The notes under the pieces are model-generated. The model had not been told where the DNA came from. It searched no databases and was given only the letters and a program-made list of their open reading frames with translations. 6,474 nt of DNA from SZUA-186 sp041552135 (GTDB lineage: Bacteria; Pseudomonadota; Gammaproteobacteria; UBA9214): NCBI GenBank assembly GCA_041552135.1, contig JBFELL010000163.1:1-6474 (forward strand), read 5' to 3'. Each line of letters starts with the position of its first letter. Position 1 is the stretch's first letter. The position numbers and the translations under genes were made by a program. This document shows, piece after piece, positions 1 through 5,058 of this stretch.

Positions 1-65
1 CCCGTTCCGGCATGCAGGACGTCCCGTCGGAAACCGTCACCATCAACAAGGTCACCGTCCAGTAA
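1..65 (+). CDS. ppiB: C-terminal end of peptidyl-prolyl cis-trans isomerase (cyclophilin, PpiB type), partial
   Basis: Only the last 20 codons are present, read from base 3 to the TAA at 63-65. The tail contains GMQDVPSETVTINKVTVQ, which resembles the conserved end of bacterial cyclophilin B proteins: a DVP motif followed by a short beta strand that ends the barrel. The family speeds cis-trans isomerisation of Xaa-Pro bonds during protein folding. The identification also rests on context, because ppiB lies directly before lpxH in E. coli and related genomes. The stop is 22 bases before the preferred lpxH start, so the two are probably co-transcribed. The catalytic core is outside the window, so the call is good but not certain. 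Confidence 0.72.
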   Translation, partial: RSGMQDVPSETVTINKVTVQ

Positions 66-77
66 TACCGGTGTGAC

Positions 78-80
78 AGG
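78..80 (+). promoter_or_regulatory. Ribosome binding site deciding the lpxH start
   Basis: AGG lies seven bases before the ATG at 88. The alternative GTG at 73 has no purine-rich sequence at a suitable distance, which favours the shorter LpxH. The match is short, so this is only modest evidence. Confidence 0.45.
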
Positions 81-87
81 CGCGCGC

Positions 88-816
88 ATGCCGTGCACCC
101 TGTTTATATCCGACCTGCACCTCGACGCGGGACACCCGGCCGCCACGCAGCTGTTTCTGCAGTTGCTCGGTGGCCGGGCGCGTCACGCCGATGCACTGTA
201 CATCCTCGGCGACCTGTTCGAGGCCTGGATCGGTGACGATGACGACAGCACGCTTGGTAAAGATGTCTGCGATGCCCTGAAGGCCTGCACCGCCTCCGGC
301 GTGCCCGTCTTCATCATGCACGGCAACCGGGATTTCCTGCTGGGCGAGGATTTCATGGCACGCAGCGGCGCCACGTTGCTGGAGGACCCCGCGATCATCG
401 ACCTGTACGGTCAGCCTGTGCTGTTGACGCACGGCGACCTGCTGTGCACGGATGACACGCAGTACCAGGCCTTCCGGCATCAGGTCAGGGACCCCCGCTG
501 GCAGCAGGACTTCCTGGCCCGTCCGCTGGCCGAGCGGCGCCGGCTGGCGGCAGGGATGCGCGATGCCAGCCACGCGGCGAAGGATCGCAAGCCGCAGGCC
601 ATCATGGACGTCTCGGTACCGGCCGTGAGCGGGCTGATGCGGCGTCACGGCGTGCAGCGGCTGATCCACGGCCATACCCACCGGCCGGCGATCCATGAAT
701 TCGACATGGACGGCGCCGCTGCGCTGCGCATGGTGCTGGGTGACTGGTATACATCCGGCAGCCTGCTGGTATGCACACCACAGGGCTGTCGTCTGGAATC
801 GCCTCTCGCGCTCTAG
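88..816 (+). CDS. lpxH: UDP-2,3-diacylglucosamine diphosphatase LpxH
   Basis: LpxH hydrolyses UDP-2,3-diacylglucosamine to lipid X and UMP, the fourth step of lipid A synthesis, as a peripheral protein on the inner face of the inner membrane. The 242-residue product matches the roughly 240 residues of the E. coli enzyme and carries the full metallophosphoesterase set. From the ATG at 88 these are D9-x-H11 (SDLHLD), GDLFEAWIGDD with D42, GNRD with N80, HGD with H115, and GHTHRP with H196 and H198, which together bind two Mn ions. The LCTDD motif after HGD and the IMDV segment are typical of LpxH proper rather than LpxI or LpxG. A longer in-frame reading begins with GTG at 73, but ATG 88 has an AGG seven bases upstream and gives the usual short N-terminus. 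It probably belongs to a ppiB-lpxH transcript. Its TAG directly abuts the stop of the convergent gene. Confidence 0.95.
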   Translation: MPCTLFISDLHLDAGHPAATQLFLQLLGGRARHADALYILGDLFEAWIGDDDDSTLGKDVCDALKACTASGVPVFIMHGNRDFLLGEDFMARSGATLLEDPAIIDLYGQPVLLTHGDLLCTDDTQYQAFRHQVRDPRWQQDFLARPLAERRRLAAGMRDASHAAKDRKPQAIMDVSVPAVSGLMRRHGVQRLIHGHTHRPAIHEFDMDGAAALRMVLGDWYTSGSLLVCTPQGCRLESPLAL

Positions 817-1566
817 CTATTCGGCGGTCGCGCCGATGGTAATCTCCTGGTAGTGCGAAGGTACGTCGAACAGGTGCTGTGGCACACTCTCGTTCGTCGA
901 GTAATTCACCAGCGCGCGCCGGAAGCCCTTTGTGTCCCAGACCTGGATCGGCAGTCCCTGCGCCAGGTGACGTCCCGGTGCATAGATGTATCGCGACAGG
1001 AAGCAGGGGCGGCGATATTCCTCGGGGGTGTTTTCCAGCCTGGTGGCCTGCTGCCCGGCCAGCAGCCTCTCGTACTCGGCAAGTCCGTCAACCGCCGCCT
1101 GCATCAGGCCGGACACCACCATGGCCTCGTAGCACAGCTCACCGTTTGCCAGGTAGCGGTAGTGTTGCGGCCGCTTGCCGGAGATAGGCGGTGCATCGCT
1201 GTCCGGTACCCGTTCGCGCGAGAGCTTGAGGCTTGCCGGCATGCCGGCCGGCGGCTGCCGGTTGATGACCAGGATGTTGCCATGCTCGTGGCTGATGCTG
1301 TAGATGGTCGACGATGCCCGGTCGAGCAGGACGTAGTCGCTGGCATCATAACCGTCGTCGATGCGCAGGTAGGCGTCGTTGACCAGGTAGCGCACCGGGT
1401 AACTGCCGGTGCCGGGTTCCTCCTCGTCAAAGAGCAGCAGGCTGACGGCCGTCATCGCCGGTGTCGCACCGCCCCCGGTGCTGCCTGCCGCCATGAGCAG
1501 GCCGGCATGCAGGAGCATCCCCAGGGTCAGAATCGTGGTAATGCATTTCGTGGCTATCGGTTTCAT
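817..1566 (-). CDS. Exported protein of unknown function, probably periplasmic
   Basis: I do not recognise this 249-residue protein. It begins with a signal peptide: lysines at 2 and 7, a hydrophobic stretch at about 9-26, and small residues (AAGS) suitable for signal peptidase I cleavage near 26-27. There is no lipobox, since the cysteine at 8 precedes the hydrophobic core. A low-complexity linker (GSTGGGATPAM) follows, then alternating beta-like segments such as VRYLVNDAYLRIDDG and YVLLDRASSTIYSIS. These loosely recall LolA/DUF4412-like beta sheet proteins, which is an impression from pattern only. The mature part has two cysteines (C145, C188) that could form a disulfide. Its ATG overlaps the TGA of the DUF455 gene (ATGA), and AGGGA lies seven bases upstream. 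The signal peptide, ribosome site and coupling make this strand the coding one rather than the long open frame opposite. Confidence 0.82.
   Translation of the reverse strand: MKPIATKCITTILTLGMLLHAGLLMAAGSTGGGATPAMTAVSLLLFDEEEPGTGSYPVRYLVNDAYLRIDDGYDASDYVLLDRASSTIYSISHEHGNILVINRQPPAGMPASLKLSRERVPDSDAPPISGKRPQHYRYLANGELCYEAMVVSGLMQAAVDGLAEYERLLAGQQATRLENTPEEYRRPCFLSRYIYAPGRHLAQGLPIQVWDTKGFRRALVNYSTNESVPQHLFDVPSHYQEITIGATAE
821..836. other. Perfect 6-bp hairpin at the convergent lpxH / exported-protein junction
   Basis: TCGGCG (821-826) and CGCCGA (831-836) form a perfect 6-base-pair stem closed by the four-base loop GTCG. It starts four bases after the lpxH stop and lies within the last codons of the opposing gene. 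Neither strand has a run of T after it, so it is not a classic intrinsic terminator. It could slow polymerase or protect a 3' end of the lpxH transcript, or be a chance product of GC-rich coding sequence. Confidence 0.3.
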
Positions 1567-2372
1567 GATTTGTTCCCTGCCATGTGTTGCAGAAGTTCGA
1601 GTTCACTGTGGTCGAAGCCGGCGCGCTGCCGGGCCACGGTATTCAGTGGTAGCCTGATGCGCCCGGGTGCGTATTCGTTCAGCAGTTGACTGAAGGTCTC
1701 CAGCGGATCCAGTCCACGCTGCCTGCACAGGTAGCGGTACCAGCGCGTGCCGATCTCGACATGGCCGATCTCGTCACGCAGGATGGTCTCCAGTATCTCC
1801 ACAGTCGCCTTGTCACCGACCTCCTGCAGTCGCCTGATCATGTCCGGCGTGACATCCAGACCACGTGCCTCCAGTACCCGCGGCACCAGCGCCATCCTCA
1901 CCATGCTGTCCTGCGCCGTGCGGCGCGCCATGTACCAGAGACCGTCGTGGGCGGGAAAATCGCCGTAGTCATGGCCGAGTTCCCGCAGCCGCTCGCGCAG
2001 CAGTGCAAAGTGCCCGGCCTCCTCTGCCGCAACCCGGCTCCAGTCGTCGTAGTAGGCCTCGGGCAGGTCACGAAAACGGTATACGGCATCCCAGCCGAGG
2101 TTGATGGCGTTGAACTCGATGTGCGCCAGGGCATGCAGAAAGGCCGCTCTGCCCGTCTCGCTTGTCAGCTTGCGCTGCCTGACCCGGGAGGGGTGCACCA
2201 GTTCGGGGCGCGCCGGTCGACCGGGTTCCCCGATGGGGGCCGGCGTACCCGACCTGTCCAGCCCCAGTGTCCGGTTTCGCCATGCCTCCCGGGTTGAGCG
2301 GGTCAGTCGCAGCTTGATGTCGGGCTCGACCGCGGCGATGCACTGGCTGGCCTGATCAAACAAATCGGACAT
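1563..2372 (-). CDS. Ferritin-like DUF455 family protein
   Basis: This 269-residue cytoplasmic protein matches the DUF455 family (ferritin-like, COG2833 type), whose biochemical function is not established. Residues 75-215 are helix-rich and hold two carboxylate/histidine pairs typical of a four-helix di-metal site: E86 in AHIEF and E118-x-x-H121 in EEAGH, then E168 in VLEARGLD and E201-x-x-H204 in DEIGH. The sequence therefore predicts a di-iron or di-manganese centre, possibly redox-active. The N-terminal 60 residues are polar and include a Pro/Gly-rich stretch (TPAPIGEPGRPARP) that is common in the family. The start at 2372 has only a weak GAGAG about nine bases upstream. It lies 47 bases after the glycerate kinase gene and overlaps the next gene by four bases, so it is probably part of the same transcript. 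MiaE-like or other ferritin-like hydroxylases are alternatives, but the overall pattern fits DUF455 better. Confidence 0.88.
   Translation of the reverse strand: MSDLFDQASQCIAAVEPDIKLRLTRSTREAWRNRTLGLDRSGTPAPIGEPGRPARPELVHPSRVRQRKLTSETGRAAFLHALAHIEFNAINLGWDAVYRFRDLPEAYYDDWSRVAAEEAGHFALLRERLRELGHDYGDFPAHDGLWYMARRTAQDSMVRMALVPRVLEARGLDVTPDMIRRLQEVGDKATVEILETILRDEIGHVEIGTRWYRYLCRQRGLDPLETFSQLLNEYAPGRIRLPLNTVARQRAGFDHSELELLQHMAGNKS
1574..1578 (-). promoter_or_regulatory. Ribosome binding site of the exported-protein gene
   Basis: AGGGA (minus strand) lies seven bases before the ATG at 1566, inside the last codons of the DUF455 gene. It fixes the start that makes the four-base ATGA overlap and allows re-initiation by ribosomes finishing the upstream gene. 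Confidence 0.6.
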
Positions 2373-2419
2373 CTGGACGGGCTCTCTGCATTGATTTGTC
2401 GGTTAAACGTATTACGTGC
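2373..2419 (-). other. Short gap between glycerate kinase and DUF455 genes with an 11-base palindrome
   Basis: This 47-base gap is AT-richer than its surroundings. It contains ACGTATTACGT (2407-2417), an inverted repeat of ACGTA around one central base, just past the kinase stop. No T-run terminator is visible. TAATAC on the minus strand could act as a weak -10 element, but I see no good -35. The palindrome may be a protein-binding site or chance. Confidence 0.25.
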
Positions 2420-3664
2420 TCAGCCGGTTTTCAGACCAATCACCATGTCCATGACATTGGTGCCGGTCGGGCCGGTCACCAGCAAATCGCCGCTGGCATC
2501 GAGAAAGCTGCCGGCATCGGCTCGCCGAAGGGCAGTGCGCGCAGCCTGCCGGGTACCACCGCGCGCGACCGTGCCGCCATCGACAATGGCGCCGGCGACT
2601 TCGCCGGGCCCGTCCGTTCCATCGGTGCCGGCGGCCAGCAGCACACAGTCCGTGCTGTCCTGCAGGGTGAGGGCTGCCGCAAGCGCAAGACTCTGGTTGC
2701 GGCCACCACGCCCCGGATGCTCCGGCAGACAGACCGTGGTTTCGCCACCCCAGAGACAGACGCCGGTGCTCTGGCGCTGCAGGTGCTGCGCAATGCGTTC
2801 GCCGGCGATGATCGCATCGCCGCACAGCGCGCTATCGACAATTGTCACCTCAAGCCCGGCCTCTGCGGCATAACGGGCGGCTGCTGCCAGTGCATCCTGC
2901 AGTCGGGCAACGACGTGGTGGGCAACCGGACGCCGGGGGATTGATGCATCGCCGACAGGGCCCCGGCCGCCGACCAGGCGCCGGATCCACTCTGGCAGCC
3001 CCCCGGGCAGCGCCGCTACGTCGAGGGGCGGTGCCAGCAAGCCGGAACCGATGACGGCAGGATCGTCGCCGGGCACATCGGAGATCAGCAGCACAGTCGC
3101 AGGACGATTGCCGAGGTACTCGAGCAGCTGCCCGCCCTTGATCTGCGAGACCGAACGCCGGATGCGGTTCACCGTGGCGATGTCCAGCCCACTGCCCAGC
3201 AGCCAGTGGTTCAGCCGGTGCAGGGTGTCGAGGTCCGAGGCCTCATCCAGCACCTCAACGAGACTCGATGTGCCGCCTGATATCAGGAACAGTAGCGACT
3301 CACCTTGAGGGGTTGCGGCGATGAACTGCAGCAACCGGCGACCGGCCTCGAGGCTGCGCCGGTCAGGTAGCGGGTGAGCGGCCTCAAGGCAGGTGAAACG
3401 CGTGTCCTGCTGCAGTTGCGGTGCGGTATGCCCCGGCTTGGTGACCAGCAGGCCGCGATGCAGGCGTGCCCCCAGGGTGCGTGTCGCCCCGCTTGCCATG
3501 GCACTGGCTGCCTTGCCCAGGGCCACCACGGATACCGGCTCCATCGAGGGGTGAGCGGCGAGGAATGCCGCCACGCAGGTCTCGCCGGCCGTTGCGGCAA
3601 GTCCGGCATGGAATATGTCGGTGGCCTGCCGGCGTGCCTGGGACAGGGCCTGGATCCCGGTCAT
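2420..3664 (-). CDS. Glycerate 2-kinase, class II (MOFRL / DUF4147 family)
   Basis: The product phosphorylates D-glycerate with ATP, most likely to 2-phosphoglycerate, linking glycerate from glyoxylate, hydroxypyruvate or tartronate pathways to lower glycolysis. It has 414 residues, normal for the family. Counted from the ATG at 3664, the N-terminal domain shows ALGKAA with K51, EAAHPLPD (94-101), SGGTSS (129-134), a KGG motif at 176 and ISDVPGDD (194-201). The C-terminal MOFRL domain shows WGGET (305-309), GRGGRNQ (318-324), AGTDGTDGP (345-353) and GPTGTNVMD (398-406). This is the GckA/TtuD type, not the unrelated GarK/GlxK type. A longer reading to 3775 would run 89 bases into metZ and is unlikely. 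The ATG at 3664 begins 22 bases after the metZ stop, but its ribosome site is poor (AGGA 16 bases upstream), so expression may depend on coupling to metZ. I cannot separate the names gckA, ttuD and glxK-like by sequence, so no symbol is given. Confidence 0.92.
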   Translation of the reverse strand: MTGIQALSQARRQATDIFHAGLAATAGETCVAAFLAAHPSMEPVSVVALGKAASAMASGATRTLGARLHRGLLVTKPGHTAPQLQQDTRFTCLEAAHPLPDRRSLEAGRRLLQFIAATPQGESLLFLISGGTSSLVEVLDEASDLDTLHRLNHWLLGSGLDIATVNRIRRSVSQIKGGQLLEYLGNRPATVLLISDVPGDDPAVIGSGLLAPPLDVAALPGGLPEWIRRLVGGRGPVGDASIPRRPVAHHVVARLQDALAAAARYAAEAGLEVTIVDSALCGDAIIAGERIAQHLQRQSTGVCLWGGETTVCLPEHPGRGGRNQSLALAAALTLQDSTDCVLLAAGTDGTDGPGEVAGAIVDGGTVARGGTRQAARTALRRADAGSFLDASGDLLVTGPTGTNVMDMVIGLKTG

Positions 3665-3686
3665 CTGGACAGACGGGCGGTCCTGC

Positions 3687-4874
3687 TCAGCCGGCAAGGC
3701 TGTCGAGGCCACGTTCCAGGTCTGCCCTGAGATCGTTGACATCCTCCAGGCCAACGGCAAGCCGGATAAGGCCATCGGAAATGCCGGTCATCTGGCGTTG
3801 TTCCGGGGTCAGTCGGCCATGCGTCGTGGTGGCGGGATGCGTGATCGTGCTCTTGGTGTCGCCGAGGTTCGCCGTAATGGAAAACACCCGGGCTGCATCG
3901 ATGATCTGCCAGGCGCTGGTCCTGCCGCCCCGCACCTCGAGGGAAACGATACCGCCGAAACCCTGCTGCTGACGTGCGGCAAGTGCATGCTGGGGGTGCG
4001 ACTCCAGTCCGGGATGAAAGACCCGATCGACTGACGGCTGCGTCTCGAGCCAGCGGGCGAGTTGCAGTGCGCTGTCGCAGTGGCGCTGCATGCGCAGTGA
4101 CAGTGTCTCCAGCCCCTTCAGAAAGACCCAGGCATTGAACGGACTCATGCTGGGGCCGGCCGCGCGCAGGAAACCGTAGACATCCTTGCCGACCCGTTCG
4201 GCATCACCCACGACTGCCCCGCCGACACAGCGCCCCTGGCCGTCCAGGTACTTGGTGGCCGAGTGGATGACGAGATCGGCGCCAAGTTCGAGCGGACGCT
4301 GCAATGCCGGGGTGCAGAAACAGTTGTCGACCACCAGCAGGCAGTCCCGGTCCTGCGCCAGTTGTGATAATGCGCCGATGTCCACCAGTTCCGTCAGCGG
4401 GTTGGACGGTGTTTCCAGGAACAACAGGCAGGTCTCGGACCGGATGGCCGCCTCCCAGGCCTCGAGGTTCGAGAGTTCGACAAAATCGGTCTCGATGCCG
4501 AATTTCGCCAGGTAGGTGGAGAACAGCACGGTGGTGGTGCCGAACACGCTGCGCGAACAGACTACGTGGTCGCCGGCCTTGAGCAGGGCCGCACAGGTGG
4601 CGAGAATGGCTGCCATGCCGGATGCCGTGGCCACACAGCTCTCGCCGCCTTCCAGCGCGGCCAGCCGCTGCTCGAAGGTACGGACCGTGGGGTTTGTGAA
4701 ACGCGAGTAAATGTTGCCGGGCTGGTCGCCGGAGAAGCGCGCTGCGGCCTCCGCGGCGCTGGAAAAGACATAACTCGATGTCGCAAAGATTGCCTCGGCG
4801 TGCTCGCCCTCGCCGGTGCGCTGCTGGCCCGCTCTCACGGCCAGGGTGTCGAAGCTGAATTCGTCGTCTGGCAT
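3687..4874 (-). CDS. metZ: O-succinylhomoserine sulfhydrylase MetZ
   Basis: MetZ is a PLP enzyme of methionine synthesis that joins O-succinylhomoserine and sulfide to give homocysteine, bypassing cystathionine. The 395-residue length is normal for the Cys/Met metabolism PLP family. Visible motifs are YSRFTNPT (56-63), SGMAAI (85-90) near the PLP phosphate, VVDN with D183 against the pyridine ring, HSATKYLDGQG with the Schiff-base lysine K208, the NLGDTKS loop (336-342), and R371 in LIRLAVGLED for substrate carboxylate binding. The overall wording (SFDTLAVRAGQ at the start, NLGDTKSTITHPATTTH near the end) is MetZ-like rather than MetB- or MetC-like, and the purF neighbour supports this. The ATG at 4874 is chosen because AGGGGA lies eight bases upstream. 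An in-frame ATG at 4931 would add 19 unusual residues encoded by the leader. Cystathionine gamma-synthase is the main alternative. Confidence 0.92.
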   Translation of the reverse strand: MPDDEFSFDTLAVRAGQQRTGEGEHAEAIFATSSYVFSSAAEAAARFSGDQPGNIYSRFTNPTVRTFEQRLAALEGGESCVATASGMAAILATCAALLKAGDHVVCSRSVFGTTTVLFSTYLAKFGIETDFVELSNLEAWEAAIRSETCLLFLETPSNPLTELVDIGALSQLAQDRDCLLVVDNCFCTPALQRPLELGADLVIHSATKYLDGQGRCVGGAVVGDAERVGKDVYGFLRAAGPSMSPFNAWVFLKGLETLSLRMQRHCDSALQLARWLETQPSVDRVFHPGLESHPQHALAARQQQGFGGIVSLEVRGGRTSAWQIIDAARVFSITANLGDTKSTITHPATTTHGRLTPEQRQMTGISDGLIRLAVGLEDVNDLRADLERGLDSLAG

Positions 4875-4882
4875 CCGGATAT

Positions 4883-4888
4883 TCCCCT
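4883..4888 (-). promoter_or_regulatory. Ribosome binding site of metZ
   Basis: AGGGGA (minus strand) lies eight bases before the ATG at 4874. It is the strongest ribosome site in the window and decides the metZ start against the in-frame ATG at 4931. Confidence 0.7.
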
Positions 4889-4908
4889 GTACTTGCTGGC
4901 GTTGCGGC

Positions 4909-4985
4909 GCGGGCACAAAAAAACCCGCCATCAGCAAGGCTAAAGCAGGTGCCTTCGCTTTAGCTGAACTTGGTAACGCGCCCGC
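4909..4985 (-). promoter_or_regulatory. metZ leader with competing hairpins and a U7 tract, candidate attenuator or partial terminator
   Basis: Read on the minus strand, the leader has a perfect 8-base inverted repeat, GCTAAAGC (4957-4964) with GCTTTAGC (4939-4946). ACCTGC (4945-4950), which overlaps the second arm, can instead pair with GCGGGT (4923-4928, one G-U pair), directly followed by the T run (4917-4923). These two folds exclude each other, which is the layout of an antiterminator and a terminator. A third set also competes: GCGGGC (4980-4985) and the terminator-side GCGGG (4924-4928) can each pair with GCCCGC at 4909-4914. The sequence does not match a riboswitch class I recognise, including SAM-II. 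It could regulate metZ by methionine status, or simply reduce readthrough from purF. The pairings are seen directly; the function is inferred. Confidence 0.4.
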
Positions 4986-5017
4986 AAGCTGAAATCAAAT
5001 CGGCGCAGTTTCAATCG

Positions 5018-5046
5018 AGGTTAGTGAAGCCCCGCTGACCTGTCAA
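5018..5046 (-). promoter_or_regulatory. Candidate sigma-70 promoter for metZ
   Basis: On the minus strand a perfect -35 hexamer TTGACA (5041-5046) is followed, after exactly 17 bases, by TAACCT (5018-5023), which matches three of six -10 positions including the first two and the last. Transcription would begin near 5010-5012 and give metZ a leader of about 135 bases that contains the competing hairpins. It lies just after the purF stop, so metZ could have its own promoter besides readthrough from purF. The weak -10 keeps confidence moderate. Confidence 0.42.
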
Positions 5047-5058
5047 GCGGCTGACGGT

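Larger units (their letters stand above)
4875..5058 (-). other. purF-metZ intergenic region
   Basis: This 184-base stretch is the only sizeable non-coding interval. From the purF side it contains the candidate promoter (5018-5046), a plain spacer without visible structure (about 4986-5017), the hairpin and U7 region (4909-4985), and the metZ ribosome site (4883-4888). No separate gene or small RNA can be supported here. The part up to 4937 is in frame with metZ but is better explained as leader. Confidence 0.6.

Noticed and set aside
73..87. GTG start at 73 adding five residues to LpxH
   Set aside because: No ribosome site precedes it, and the family normally starts right before the TLFISDLHL strand, as with ATG 88.
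52..696. Minus-strand open frame of 214 codons opposite lpxH
   Set aside because: It is a shadow of lpxH, whose catalytic motifs are all intact on the plus strand. The composition is typical of antisense frames in GC-rich DNA.
853..1689. Long open frame on the plus strand (278 codons) opposite the exported-protein gene
   Set aside because: Its translation is rich in Arg, Val and Gln without domain-like pattern, and it has no ribosome site. The minus-strand gene has a signal peptide, a good ribosome site and a coupled start.
2396..2944. Plus-strand open frame of 182 codons opposite the glycerate kinase
   Set aside because: It lies wholly opposite the conserved MOFRL domain and shows no recognisable motif.
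3665..3775. N-terminal extension of the glycerate kinase into metZ
   Set aside because: It overlaps metZ by 89 bases and adds 37 residues unlike the family. The ATG at 3664 gives normal length.
4909..4985. SAM-II riboswitch upstream of metZ
   Set aside because: The location suggested it, but the characteristic SAM-II conserved segments are not visible. It is kept only as an unclassified structured leader.
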